Translations under genes and position numbers: made by a program
Shown here: positions 52,690 through 64,000 of the stretch, one piece after another
Position numbering within the stretch: the stretch's first letter is position 1
Layout of the letters: each line of letters opens with the position of its first letter
The notes under the pieces: model-generated
Seen by the model: only the letters and a program-made list of their open reading frames with translations
Told to the model about the DNA's origin: nothing
Databases searched by the model: none
Assembly (NCBI GenBank): GCA_963576735.1
Contig: OY755172.1
Location: 4,526,001-4,590,000 of the forward strand
Length of the DNA stretch: 64,000 nucleotides
DNA from: Bedellia somnulentella
Taxonomy: Eukaryota > Arthropoda > Insecta > Lepidoptera > Bedelliidae
Reading direction: 5' to 3'

Positions 52690-54230
52690 TATAAAGTCAG
52701 TTCAGAATATTGTTTCTGACATTCTTTTCAGTTTTTTCCATAATAATGATGATGCCCCCATCGCCCCAGGAGCTGAATCCAGACTGACCTCTGCGAACAA
52801 GCATGACTCTACTTAAAAATTTTGAATTTAACCTATTTCTTTTTTTAAAAGGATAAAACTATTCCTTAAAAGAGGTAACAAAGAAAGTAGTCCAAATAAC
52901 AGTGAGAGTTAAGAATATATAATTGAAAATAAATTAAGAAAGACAGTAAATTAGAATCATTACAACAATTTTTTTAACAATTAAATAATATTTCGCTATT
53001 TTAATCAATTCAAAATTAAACTATTAAGTAAAATAAATTGTAAGGCTACGACCTAACACTAGCAACCTTCTTGCAGAAAACTAATGGCTTTGATTAACAA
53101 AAAGATAAATAATTATCTGACAATAAACAAGATTGTCAAAATGATTATTTTCGAGAAAATTCTTAAACTTTTATGTCTTCTAAGAGGTACATCAAAGGGA
53201 AAAACTTCTCACATACATAACACAAAATACATTACAACCCTACCAATGATTATAATATAATCAACTAAGTTTGGACGAGTTCAGGTTACTTCCGATTTTG
53301 CAGGTAATTTTTTTTTTATTCTGGGGCGTTGTCTCCCTTATGGCTCGCAGAGCTAAACGAAAATTTACTGCGGCATTACCTATGTCCTACTAAGCCTCGC
53401 CAAAAATGAATAAATAAATAGTATTTGTAGTCATTGTAATAGAATATCTTGGAACTATGTATTTGTATGCTATAATAACATTATTATCAGTGATCAGCAA
53501 TAAAGTTTTTATTTTATCCTACTAAAACAAGTTGACATGGAATAGCTCAGTACCGATCGCTTGGTGAGATACAAACATTCCAGGATCCTAGTTTTGATAT
53601 AGATACCTCCATAAACGAGTCGAGACCATAAAAATAAAATTCTAGTTAGATAGCCACATAGCATGAGTCGGTCAGAAAAACTTGATTAATATTCCCGTAG
53701 CCCCAGGAGGCTTCTATTTATAAAGCAACAAGTCCTGGTTCAGTTGTGCTCAACGGGTGCATTTACCCCTTTTCAAGTTTTTATACTTACTACGGTTTTA
53801 TGGGAGACGAGTTGCTATTTATAGCAAATCATTAGTTAGGACTAGGAGCTAGATTGTTGCGTTTATGTTTTATTAACTCCGGTGGAACAAAAAACGTGCA
53901 TAATGAAAAGCAGGATAGCAATGGTGGTTTGCAAGCCTTCGCGCATCCAAATGTCATAAAATTAATTGACGGTTGATGATACTGGCTATAAATAACTCAA
54001 CGATACACGATGCATCATGATATTTTAATTATTTCGAAGGGAGGCGATCTGTCTGACCTGCGGTGTCAATAAATCGATTAAGTCTTGAATCTCCCATGTC
54101 GATGTTAAAGTTTTCCCTAAAGTAAGAACTTGTGGTTTTATTGTACTTGTCATATTATTTATGTGTTTCATAGGCAGCTAAGCATCACTATATAATTTCG
54201 GTAGATATATGTTGCTTTCGGTTAGGTAAA
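52690..54230. other. Non-coding intronic stretch
   Basis: AT-rich. Fragments CATCGCCCCAGGAGCTGAAT near 52760 and GGGGCGTTGTCTCCCTTATG near 53325 look like repeat pieces but are not assigned. Confidence 0.35.
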
Positions 54231-54345
54231 TAATATAATAATAATAATCGTTTATTTTCCAAAGTAACTGTTCATTTGGTTCTTGGCAATACATTTTCCC
54301 ACGCACTAGGCTGAGCCTGTATCGCGTGGGTCAATTTTAGTAGAA
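54231..54345 (-). repeat. LINE 3' end remnant
   Basis: AATAATAATAATCGTTTATT followed by TTCCAAAG and ACGCACTAGGCTGAGCCTGT. In reverse it ends in an AATAAACG-ATTATTATT tail, a LINE-like terminus. Confidence 0.4.
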
Positions 54346-54492
54346 ATGTTCAACGCTAAATTTATACAGTTCCAAAAACTTTTTATATTAAACAGGGGAT
54401 AAATCGTGAAATAACAATGAATGATATTAATTATCTCATTTACCTTGTGCCATAACCAAACTTCTCATGTTGACAATTTTTTTTATCAATTA

Positions 54493-54620
54493 TAGAATAG
54501 AATACTCTTTATTCCAAATCAAACTCAAATTATTAAAAAAAAATATATAACAGTATAGAGTGAAGTTACAATTGGCGGTCTTATCGCCAAAAGCAATCTT
54601 TTCCAGACAACCTTTAGAAG
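54493..54620 (-). repeat. LINE 3' end remnant
   Basis: It contains AGAATACTCTTTATTCCAAA and GGCGGTCTTATCGCCAAAAG with CAATCTTTTCCAGACAACC. In reverse, the GGCGATAAGACCGCC block followed by AATAAAGAGTATTCTATTC is a common insect LINE 3' end. Confidence 0.5.
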
Positions 54621-55095
54621 GTAACATCAATAAATAATATGTTCATATTACATATTATGACAGTTCGATAGAGGTATAAAGCCTTTAATATGTATGTTTC
54701 GTTTACCACAGAAATAACGTTTTACATACCATACATAACAATGGTAATATCTTCCGCTAAAATGCTAACAAATTAATAATACATCAAAACTATCAAAATC
54801 CCCAAGTAGACGGCTGACTAACCACTTAAAACTGCTCTATTAATATACAAACTACTATTACATACATAAACAGAAGTGATCAAAACTACTATTAATGGTC
54901 ATTCCATTAAAAAAAACTTAACTAATGTTTTCTCAACGACAACTGTAAAAATCGCATTTGTGTGAAGCGTGTCTCTTATCATAAGTGGTCTGTTTAGTGT
55001 TTAGTCACAGATACATTGATTGCTTCTATTTTTGTAACATTAATTTTCAATGTATTTCGTCATCTAATATCGGGACATTTACATTTCCGAAATAG
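54621..55095. other. Non-coding intronic stretch
   Basis: No gene or repeat is recognised. Confidence 0.4.
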
Positions 55096-55129
55096 AATAT
55101 AAATGATTTTATCGTACCTCATCTTGTTC

Positions 55130-55380
55130 ATGCTGTGTAGTGTCGGCTTAGAATAACATTACCCCATTTCTTCCGGTGGGTGTACGTAAGAGGCGACTAA
55201 CGGTATTGGGGATTTTAAGGGATTTTGGGCGATGCGGTTGGAGACCCATCACCAATAACCTTTATTTTGCCATCTTTTCCCCACTCAACTTTCCAAAAGT
55301 GGCTGAGGAATTTATAATTCCTTAGCTCTGGTTACCCCTTCTAGGGAAATATAGCCGTGAGTATATGTATGTATGTATGT
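55130..55380 (+). mobile_element. TATG-tailed retroposon with 34-bp target duplication
   Basis: The 34 bases at 55096-55129 recur at 55381-55414 with one difference (AAATGATTTT versus AAATGGTTTT). The body is well preserved (GAGGCGACTAACGGTATTGG). This duplication is much longer than the 9-13 bases of its relatives. Confidence 0.9.
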
Positions 55381-55604
55381 AATATAAATGGTTTTATCGT
55401 ACCTCATCTTGTTCGCGGAGAGGAAGTTTCCTAAACCGCTCATAAAGTTAAGAGTGGTGAATGTATATTGTGTTACCACTATAACAAAAGTGAATTAAGA
55501 ATTTATATAGTATACAAATTACTCGGGTGGACATTTTAAATCTAATAATAGATGGGGGTGAAATAAACTCTTCGCTGGGACGAACATGAAAAGACAACCA
55601 TATA

Positions 55605-55873
55605 CATACATACACTCACGGCTATAAATCCCTTAACGGGGTAGCCAGAGCTTGGAATGAGAAATTCCTCAGCCACTTTTGGAAATTGATTGGGGAAAAG
55701 ATGGTAAGAATATTTATTCTTGTTTAAGTTTTAACAAATGTTTTTGGTGACGGGTCTCCAACCACATCGCCTAAAAATCACTTAAAAAGCCCTTATACCC
55801 TTAGTCGCCTGTTACGATCACCCACGGGTAGAAATGGGGTAGTGTCATTCTAAGCCGACACTACATGGCTAAA
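55605..55873 (-). mobile_element. TATG-tailed retroposon, minus, with small insertion
   Basis: The copy has the GTTACGATCACCCACGGG subfamily marker and about 25 extra bases (ATTTATTCTTGTTTAAGTTT region, 55706-55735). Possible target duplication AACCATATA is at 55596-55604 and 55874-55882. Confidence 0.82.
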
Positions 55874-55882
55874 AACCATATA

Positions 55883-57375
55883 ATGCACAAATATAAGCTT
55901 TATCTCCATCAGTATACTACAACAGCCCAAGGTAAATTAATAAATATTATACATTACCTTATAAGTACCTAAATATTTTTAATGTGTTATTGTTTATTTT
56001 TTTCTTTATCTATTAATTTTCTTTCCTACAAAACATTTGATGGTTATTTTTTTAAAATGTACAGCAAAGTTTTATTCTTGGTTACTTACACATTTCGCTA
56101 ACGGGGAAAGAACACGTCTCATATTTTATACGCCAAAGTATGTATCTGCGCAGGTATTATTTGTATTGCTCATTGGTTCATGATCAGACGAGCAAATATG
56201 AAAGTTGTGGTCAATTTAGATCTTATCTCAAAGCAATAAGGTAGTGGATGGGCTGGCACGCGAAGGTAGTTAGCGATGACCTGTCAAGGCACACCACTCG
56301 GTGCTGGTGTTTCGTCTCATTGTCATTGTGTTGTACACACTCAACCTATGTTGTAAATACCTATAATTTACGTAATTCTACTGTTATATGGTCATTATTA
56401 GGCCTCGTAGTATTTCTTAACACTTTAAATTACATAAACTAGGAAAGAATCTCGCAACATTTATTTATAAAACGATTGTCGTAAAGATAGCAGTCAAATC
56501 AATAGATTAACAATATAATCTGAACATCGCTAAATATTTACACATTATATGTATAACCGACCACTGAAAATTATATGACCCTTTTCCAAAGAAGAACATC
56601 ATCTCAGTACGATTTTGTATTTTGAATCATGTTAATTAAGTATTATTATTTTGCTAAGACGTAGACTAAATAGATTAAGAACACTTTTTACAAGCTTTTG
56701 CACAAAATTATGCAAGACTCATTAACAATTACCTTTATGTAAATTAACGCGTTTGTCTTTTACGGGTCGATTTCAAAACAGATATAAGATTTTTGTAACT
56801 GACTTTGCGTAACTTGAAGCCCGTGCGTGGATAGTTTCTATTATAATATCTTTTTTAATGAAATCCCAAATTTTGATACAAAATTAAAAAAAATAAAAAA
56901 ATGTCTACGTATACTGTTTTAACGTCTGCTTATAATTATGAAATTCCGTCAACGATTGAGAGGCGCCCGGGCGCCTCTGTCGGAGCACGCCACTTAAAAC
57001 GTTATTTGTGATAGTTATAAAGACTTGTATTGCATGCTGTATTGTAGCCGCCGAGGTCGATGAATTATTATTTAAGCGGAATTGCTAATTTAATCTTTTG
57101 AACGGTGTTCCTCTGACGGGTTAATTTATAAAAAAAATCTCACGCAACCAAAATCTTTAAAAATTTAAGGGAGTATATCCAACGGAAAAGAATAACAGCT
57201 ACAGAAATCCATAGCCTAATAACGGAGGAATCGCGTAACATACATACCAAAAATTCATAGAAACGAATTGAGTACCTCCTTTTTTTTAAGTCGGTCTAAA
57301 ATCAAACCAAACCAAAATAAATTATACCATTCACATCTATTCTATTACATGTCGTTAAAGAAAGAAGCATCCATA
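55883..57375. other. Non-coding intronic stretch with a perfect GC palindrome
   Basis: At 56959-56978 the sequence AGAGGCGCCCGGGCGCCTCT is a perfect 20-base palindrome in AT-rich surroundings. No gene is recognised. Confidence 0.5.
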
Positions 57376-57517
57376 GCAGCCCCCGTAGCATGAGGCGTGT
57401 GAGAGCGAATGCGCCATGTGAGAAGTGAGGTACTCACTGTATGAGCAATCTGTCAGTTTCTCACTTCTCATGTGACCTATGCGCTCTCACAAGCATCAAG
57501 CTACTAGCGCATGCTGC
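57376..57517. repeat. Long imperfect hairpin
   Basis: The left arm (about 57376-57430) contains GTAGCATGAGGCGTGTGAGA and ATGTGAGAAGTGAG. The right arm holds the complement (CTCACTTCTCATGTGACCTA, GCTCTCACAAGCATCAAGCT). The stem is about 50 bases with mismatches and a loop of about 25-30. It could be a small MITE or a precursor-type RNA hairpin. No target duplication was seen. Confidence 0.65.
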
Positions 57518-59285
57518 AATTAGCTTGGTACGCATTTCGAGTTCAACAATTGATTGGGGTGACCAATGACCGTGGGAAATTACCCCTTAGCTGGAACGAA
57601 CTTGGAACCAAACAAATCTAAAAAAAAACATTTGTTAAAATTAATATTGTGACAATTATTAATACCACCAATTTTTTTAAACTGTAAAATTTAACAATGT
57701 GATGAAATATTAAAATTATAAGAACAAAATGTATTGCTCGCGCGCATAGTGTTCCTCACTATTATCAAATTAAAGAGTGTTAAGTAATACTTCATATGAA
57801 CTGAAAATGTGTAAATATGTAATCACAAAAATCTAGTTTTATATTGGAAAGCAAGAGGCGCTCTGTGCCATATTATTCGTCTATGGACTACCCCACGCTT
57901 TTCACAATAATTTTCGTATTCTTGTACATTAACCTTTAAAAAAAATAAAATCATGTTTTATCCAATTAGTCATGTCATAATAGATAAACTAAATGAAATA
58001 CCAAAGTTAAGTTTAAGTATGGTGATGAATTTAGCTTCGCATCTAAAACACACAATTCAAGATCAATAGCGGCGATAATGATGTCACTAAACTGTTTGAT
58101 TTTATCATTTTAAATGTGCTAAAAGCTGCAGAGCAAATGTACAACAAGTTACAACGACGCATATTTCACGGAATTAGTTTAGTGTCATTTACATGCTCCA
58201 TAGTGGATGTTGGCGCAGCAACAAGATCATTTCAGGTTTAATCACATTTTAAATTAGATCCTTGTCTCGTCTTGTCTTTGAAGTGCCTCAGTATGAGTGA
58301 TTTCACTTCAAAGTTAGCGTGCTTTGCAGACTGAGTGTAAGATACAGGATTTTGCAAGGTTACAAAAAACCCAAAGTTCTGAATGACACATTGGTTCAAT
58401 TCAAGCAACTATTTATTTTACACATTAACTACACTTTATCACCTCCATATATTTACAAAATACGTTTTGTGGTAAAATGCTAATATCATATTTCTAGAAC
58501 TCAGTCCTTTGTTTTATCTAAATTTTCTACTATTGTCCAAGTGGGTATTACGCGACATGATACAAAGTAATGTGTACATGGGTGTACAATAATTGCGATG
58601 AGCTAATTAAGTCAAAATTTGCCTATCACATTATGCATTCAACTGCTACCGGACTCTTTGTGCCGTGTCGTGCGATACCCACACAAGTGACGATAGAATG
58701 TATCGTATTTTAAAAGCTCACATCGCATCCCACGACTCACGAGAGAAAAGTTAAAACATCAAGTCATTTCTAGCTTTTAACCGATAAAACTATTCGAACT
58801 CACTCATATCATTAAACCTCCGGTCTATATGAGAAGTTAATTATAAATACAATAAGGCCATATTGCACAGTATTTGACAGAGCAAACGACCGAATTCTGG
58901 TCACCATTAGCCACTAACGAGTTTCCTGTACAATTTAGTGAACGCGATGTTCCGGGTAATTGACAGACTAGATAATCGGTCAGATGAAGACGCTGCTGGT
59001 CCAATGAGACTCGCATCATCACAGGAACCGGACTGCCATTATTAACTAATCGACTCGATGTTGCAACCCCTTACAACCAACGACTTGACTTATTTTCCTT
59101 AACAATTACTAGATGATGCTCGGAGGACAATACGCAATTTTTATTATTGTTACGTTGACACTGATTGCACTGATTTTAGATAAGAGATTCTGAACTACTT
59201 GGATGATGAAATTTTTAGCATCTATTGAAAATGTATATAATTACTACGTTTATACGTCACTACATAAAATAAAAACAATGTTTAG
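57518..59285. other. Non-coding intronic stretch
   Basis: No gene or repeat is recognised. Confidence 0.4.
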
Positions 59286-59453
59286 TCACCTTTAGAAGTT
59301 AAATGGGGGGAAATATTGACAAATAAAGGTTCTTGGTGATGGTTTTTCAGTCCCATCACACAATAAACACTTCAAAACTAAAATACCTTAATTCGCATCT
59401 TAAACACCAGCAGAAAAAAATGGGTTACTGCTATCTTTAACCGACACTATGTT
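59286..59453 (-). mobile_element. TATG-tailed retroposon, strongly diverged and truncated
   Basis: GGTTCTTGGTGATGGTTTTT, CAGTCCCATCACACAATAAA and AACCGACACTATG match the family in reverse. The tail portion is missing. Confidence 0.55.
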
Positions 59454-60415
59454 GCTTTATGATTTCCTGATTTTACTATTTAGAATCATGCAAATATACT
59501 TAAATGTATATCTTAAACTAATGTGACAATTTACGAATGTTTAAATAAATTGTAATGAATTGCCAAAATCACGAAATCAGGACAATGTAATTGGCAGTAA
59601 CTACGGAGGTGAATCCAGTAAAAAAAAGTTTCTTTTAACCAATGACCTAATGTATGGTTTTTCACATCAAAGTTATTACGTATTTTTCAAAACAAACTAT
59701 TACTACCATTAACTTACCACCAAAAACACACATTGTTTACATTTATACAACACAATGTTGTGTAATTATAATCAATGCAAAGTAACTTTTTCATAACCAA
59801 GAAGTCGCAGTGGCGTATTGTTTCACATAATTTTGATTAAGTTTAATTAACAACTAGAATCTCATGCCCTCTCGAACGTATGAGTCATATAACAATCTCA
59901 GAACAGGTATTATTATTCTCGAAAAGCCGTTTAATAAAGCAGATTACAGTCAGTTAAACGTAATATGAGTTGATAGTGACAGTGATAGGCTGATAGGGCG
60001 GCTCGGCAGTCGTTGACTTGACCCTTCGCTCAACAAAGGACTAGAATCTGCGGGAATGGGAAGTGGTCATCAAGACGATATGCGTCTTGTTAACGCAACA
60101 AATTGTATCTACATATGAACATAACATCTTACCACATCTCACAAAGGCATCATCGTGCCTGGGGACTGCTCTATCCACCTAATTTTTTTCAATTGCCACT
60201 GATTAGATAATTTAGATGCTTACGTTACCGTCATAGTTACGTTAAATCTGCAGTTGCAAGATTGTTAGTATTAGTACGTCGACACGCTTCCACTGGTTTT
60301 GTGAATTCGTGTTTTGTGATTCATGTCGGTAGGTATACCGATTAAGTCGGACTCGCTTTGAATTGACAAGTACCCGGCTGACTAGACCCAACGTTAACTG
60401 GAAATGTCTGTTAAA
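59454..60415. other. Non-coding intronic stretch
   Basis: No gene or repeat is recognised. Confidence 0.4.
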
Positions 60416-60680
60416 GTACTCGTTACCAGTCATTCCGATTATCGGTGGCGACGCTTGTATAATATTCGACCATTAGTAATGGTAAGTGCAAAACCGATTG
60501 CATATGAAGCTAGGCAGCATGCGCTGTGTGTCAATTAGTGTCAGTGTGGGTTGGTGCGTGTGATCCTGCGTCGCACGGTAGTCGTTGACCTCAGCCGCGG
60601 TGCACGGAGCGCCCCTGCGTCGCCACCGCTCTTAGTTAACGGGGCGCATTGCACCCCCAACTCGCCTCATCGCTTAAAAC
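60416..60680. promoter_or_regulatory. GC-rich patch with a nearby splice-donor-like site
   Basis: GCCGCGGTGCACGGAGCGCC, CCTGCGTCGCCACCGCTC and neighbours at about 60560-60670 are CpG-rich. An excellent donor-like AATG|GTAAGTGC is at 60480. It could be an alternative promoter or untranslated exon. No coding sequence is recognised. Confidence 0.3.
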
Positions 60681-62068
60681 TAATAGCAGGCACCTCACCA
60701 TTTTAATAAGTTTTAACAAAAAAAATACTTTCATAACAGTAACCTCCAAACATTCCTGAGGTCGCACAACCAGTTTCGATAAACAAAAACGAGATTTTAA
60801 TATAAAGAGTAAAAAAATCGCTTTGGATGCGATTCAAGGCAGGATAGCTCCAACATTTAATAAATAGTATATAGCGCCGAACCGCCATTGAACAGAACCA
60901 GTATTTTTATATATGCAACTAGCACGTGTTTAAAGGATAGAGGTTTTAAGCACACATTGATATAGCGCTTTACAAATAAGGATTCATAAAACTAAATTTA
61001 TTTTTTATCCGATATGAAAACGGGTGAAAGCTTTGTTGGCGAAAATAAAATGGACATTTTTAAATGTAAAATTTGGTCACAACGATATTTAATACCAATA
61101 AAGATCAAGCTGTGCTACAGAATCAGATATTCATCTTTCACTTACACATTGCATAGTAGTGAAATAGGCAAAACAGAAGTCAATGTCCTCCAATGTAAAG
61201 CAACAAGATTACAAAAGATAGACTGGTTGGTGATTGAATTCTACCCATAACTTTTGATACCACTTATAGGCATTTTGTCCCATATATTGCTATTGACGTC
61301 GCTTAATGGAGGAGATAGGGATTACATACACGTAAACGAAAACCAAAATAAATTTACTGCAATGAATGTCGTCTGTAAGTACCTACAGCATACTCAAAAT
61401 TTCCAATACGCACATATATTTTGAGCAAATGACATTGAAATCAAATCAGGCACTGACGTTAACGTATATTGGCCAATATTAAGTCTCATTTGATAGGTCT
61501 GTAGCGACCATCTTGTTATTGTACGCCGCCAACGACACGGCGCGACTGGAGGTAAACTACTTTAGCATGATGTAAACAAGTATACCATTCGCGTTCTTCC
61601 GCGAGATCGGAATGCGATAAAATCGTTTAATAATTCACTTATGACAAATCTAGGCAAAGCGTCACCAGTTAGAACTGAGAGAAAGTCATTTAAAGGAGAC
61701 GCCTTTAAAATATATTCAACATTTTGCAACTCAAAACATTCTTTTCAAATAGAAACCGGACATTAATTACGTACTTTTGTTGTTTTGACATTTTATAATA
61801 TCATCTATTATAAAAATAGCACGGTTATTTTTACATAAATTTTGTATATTCAAAGAATAAACTTTGGTATTAATTTTTTTTCTAGATAAAAGCGATTTAT
61901 TCTTTCTTAGGTTCGCAGATCTTCAGGGGTTCTTTCTCAAATAAATAAATTCGAAGAAAAAGTTGAAGCCAAGTCATGTAAATGGTTGTCAAAAATCTAT
62001 TTAGAGTAAAAACTTGTTAAAATACGAGTAAACATAAAACAATATGAATTTATCTCGTAATTAATTAC
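60681..62068. other. Non-coding intronic stretch
   Basis: A 78-codon frame at 61014-61250 has no recognisable features. The rest is AT-rich. Confidence 0.35.
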
Positions 62069-62080
62069 TAATTAAATTTA

Positions 62081-62455
62081 ACATAACATTACATAAACGT
62101 TCCGGCCGTTTATCACCGAAGGGGTTGGCAGAGGTACCAACACTTCTTAACAACAAGTAATAGCGCCGCCTAGTGTTCAAAGTAGGTACTCATGTTTTGC
62201 TTAGACAGAGTACTCACGTGATAGGGTGCCACCTGCCGGCCTATCGCCGTTTTGTACGGATACACTGTCACATGACAGAGTAGAACCCTGCCATCTGGGT
62301 TTCCTCACGATGTTTGCCCTCACCGTTAAAAACCCTGATTAATTAACCACACATATGACTTTAGAAAAGACAAATTGGCGTAGGCCCGACCCGGGATTTG
62401 AACTCACGCCTGTCTGTTTACGGGCGGTTGTTCTACCCATTGGACTATCATGTCG
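62081..62455 (-). mobile_element. tRNA-derived SINE, minus, full length
   Basis: The 375-bp copy has tail CATAACATTACATAAACG at the left and tRNA head at the right (GGGATTTGAACTCACGCC, ATTGGACTATCATG). Target duplication TAATTAAATTTA is at 62069-62080 and 62456-62467. Confidence 0.92.
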
Positions 62456-62467
62456 TAATTAAATTTA

Positions 62468-63205
62468 GTGATTGAATTTTCAGTAGCTACTTTTTTGTAT
62501 TTCTTACCTTTTCTTATTTTTTCTATCACGCTATTGCTTTTATTGAACTTAGTGATTGAAACAACTTCACCATCGAAACACTTCATGCATTGGTCATCAA
62601 TATCAAATTCGAAATCAATAGAAACTCGAACCAATATCAAAGTTACCAAAATTAAAAGACTTTAATTCATACTCAAGACAAATCTATAATCGATAAAACA
62701 AATGAAACGCATCAATATAAACAATGGTTTCTTAACTGAAATCCATTGTCAATTTATCAGCAAAGCAAAGATGGCATAACAGAGAAAACAAACTGAAACG
62801 ATATCAAAATACTTAATCCATAGAAAACTTCGCTGTATAACAATAGCATTGCGTTACATTATCACAAAGGTCAACAACAGCCTTGCTGTAGTCAGGCTGG
62901 ATGGGAAAAAATCATGGCTTCTCAAACACGCAAACGAGACAAAACTAAAAGGCTAAAGCAACACGCTATACCGTCGCAACAACTGTCATAATTAACCACA
63001 ATATTCAATAATTACTCAAATTATGGTAAGTACAGCAGTCAATACTTGAGCCAAAATAGGGACAAGGCGACTATACCCACGTGATACGAGCTTACAACAT
63101 AAATCATCATCACAAATAACCTAGTATTAGAATGTGCACTATAGGTGTTACTGTAAAACTAATACCAGTAGAGGTAAAACAAGAAAATGCTTTAAATGAA
63201 AACAG
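62468..63205. other. Non-coding stretch
   Basis: No gene or repeat is recognised. Confidence 0.4.
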
Positions 63206-63338
63206 AATAGCACTACCCCATTTCTTCCAGTGGATGTACGTAAGATGCGACTTACGATATTGGGGGCTTTTAAGAGATTTTTGGGCGTTGCGGTTGGAGA
63301 CCCATCACCAACAACCTTTATTTTACTATCTTTTCCCA
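63206..63338 (+). mobile_element. TATG-tailed retroposon, 3'-truncated
   Basis: GAATAGCACTACCCCATTTC to TTTACTATCTTTTCCCA is present. The GTGGCTGAGG part and the tail are missing, which is unusual because the 3' end is normally kept in retroposition. It must have been cut secondarily. Confidence 0.72.
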
Positions 63339-63529
63339 AATTCTTAATTTAAAGAAAAATCCGTAAATAGAGACTAAGCATGTATGACAGAACGCATTTT
63401 AATTGGCTACAGATTAGAAAAACCGTGATATATTAGCAATAAACTTCTTTGTAATTTATGCCTTTGAATGCATAATACCGTATATGTTGCAGTCAGACGG
63501 AACTCGAAGAGAATTCCGAAGGGCTGGCA

Positions 63530-63860
63530 AAGGTACTAATTCTTAAGGTACTAATTTAGAAAAATATCATAGCGCAAGTTAGTTCTATTTTGCTACCTTT
63601 GTATTTACGTGACAGAGGACAGACTTACCATCTTTGAACGGACAGACTTACCATCTTTGAACGGACACACTTGCTTAAATACAACTCAGCTATATATTAA
63701 AAACCTACATGAGATTTCCTCACTCTGTTTTCTCCTCACCATCAACAATTTTAACAAAAACATCATTGTTAAATTAAAAAAATATATAGTAAAACACATT
63801 GGTGTAGGGCTGATGCAGAATTTAAACACCTGTGTTAGAGGTAGTATTCTTACGCAATGA
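63530..63860 (-). mobile_element. tRNA-derived SINE, minus, strongly diverged
   Basis: Remnants are GGCTGGCAAAGGTACTAATT, ATACAACTCAGCTATATATT, ATTGGTGTAGGGCTGATGC. A 22-base piece (GACAGACTTACCATCTTTGA region) is tandemly doubled at 63618-63661. Confidence 0.6.
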
Positions 63861-63936
63861 GGTACCGAGGTAAACTAAACTCGTAGTAAAATTGCGTTTA
63901 ATCGTTTCAAAATAGACGAAATAATAATATAATTTA

Positions 63937-64000
63937 ATGTTTTTTGACATGAATTCCTCATGTGGGAATTATTACTCATAAATAAAAGATGTTATTAAAG
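63937..64000 (-). repeat. Flank piece of the tRNA-like repeat at the window edge
   Basis: GACATGAATTCCTCATGTGG, then ATTATTACTCATAAATAAA resembles 32565-32610 (CATGAAAACCTCATGCGGGG ... ATAAATAAAG). The core would lie beyond the window. Confidence 0.45.

Larger units (their letters stand above)
48349..64000 (+). other. Probable intron 1 of the ABCC gene, open to the right edge
   Basis: From the donor at 48349 to the end of the window I find no sequence resembling the second ABCC exon (first transmembrane domain). The intron would therefore exceed 15.6 kb, or the second exon is too short to recognise. It holds many retroposons and other features listed separately. Confidence 0.45.

Noticed and set aside
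1..64000. CRISPR array, operon or bacterial promoter signals
   Set aside because: The tandem repeats here are coding, minisatellite or transposon repeats without regular spacers, and the context is eukaryotic.

Overview
The window reads as nuclear DNA of a lepidopteran insect (butterfly or moth). It is AT-rich, almost every long reading frame belongs to a transposable element, and the repeat families (tRNA-derived SINEs with TATGT tails, short retroposons ending in TATG repeats, CTAG-ending Helitrons, BEL and copia LTR elements) are of insect type. Several families resemble repeats I know from Lepidoptera; that species call is inference. I find only one convincing host coding exon, at 48.1 kb, and no bacterial features, rRNA or CRISPR.

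Layout. 1-1.6 kb: a 600-bp foldback element, a 200-N assembly gap, and two direct copies of a repeat holding a tRNA-like gene. 2.0-8.6 kb: a nearly full-length but broken autonomous Helitron (Rep plus Pif1-like helicase). It carries an early in-frame stop, two frameshifts and a 532-bp Harbinger-type MITE. 7.9-17.0 kb: an exact-looking 4,556-bp tandem duplication that begins inside the Helitron helicase and carries about 4 kb of its 3' flank, so a 5'-truncated helicase copy lies at 12.5-13.0 kb. 17-22 kb: mostly non-coding, with a GC-rich island at 18.9 kb and one possible small membrane-protein exon at 20.1 kb. 22.08-26.65 kb: a complete, recent copia element (237-bp LTRs with one difference, a 5-bp target duplication, and two frameshifts). 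27.9-29.7 kb: the 3' part of a Jockey/CR1-like LINE on the minus strand, precisely interrupted by a 206-bp Helitron and by a 374-bp SINE.

30-38.6 kb: dispersed Helitron, SINE, LINE and TATG-retroposon copies. 38.6-43.3 kb: a BEL/Pao element on the minus strand with two 128-bp LTRs that look identical in their body, an internal deletion in the reverse transcriptase and a largely deleted integrase. 43.3-47.6 kb: more retroposons. 47.7-48.35 kb: a CpG-rich island followed by the first coding exon of an ABCC-type ABC transporter, with a clean splice donor. The remaining 15.6 kb is probably intron 1 of that gene. It contains retroposons, a LINE-type ORF fragment, a 50-bp minisatellite, a long imperfect hairpin and a second GC-rich patch, but no second exon that I recognise.

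The main interest is structural: nested and sequential insertions with readable target duplications, a very recent tandem duplication (or an assembly artefact), and a dispersed tRNA-like repeat with inverted flanks. I did not find a convincing new biochemical system.
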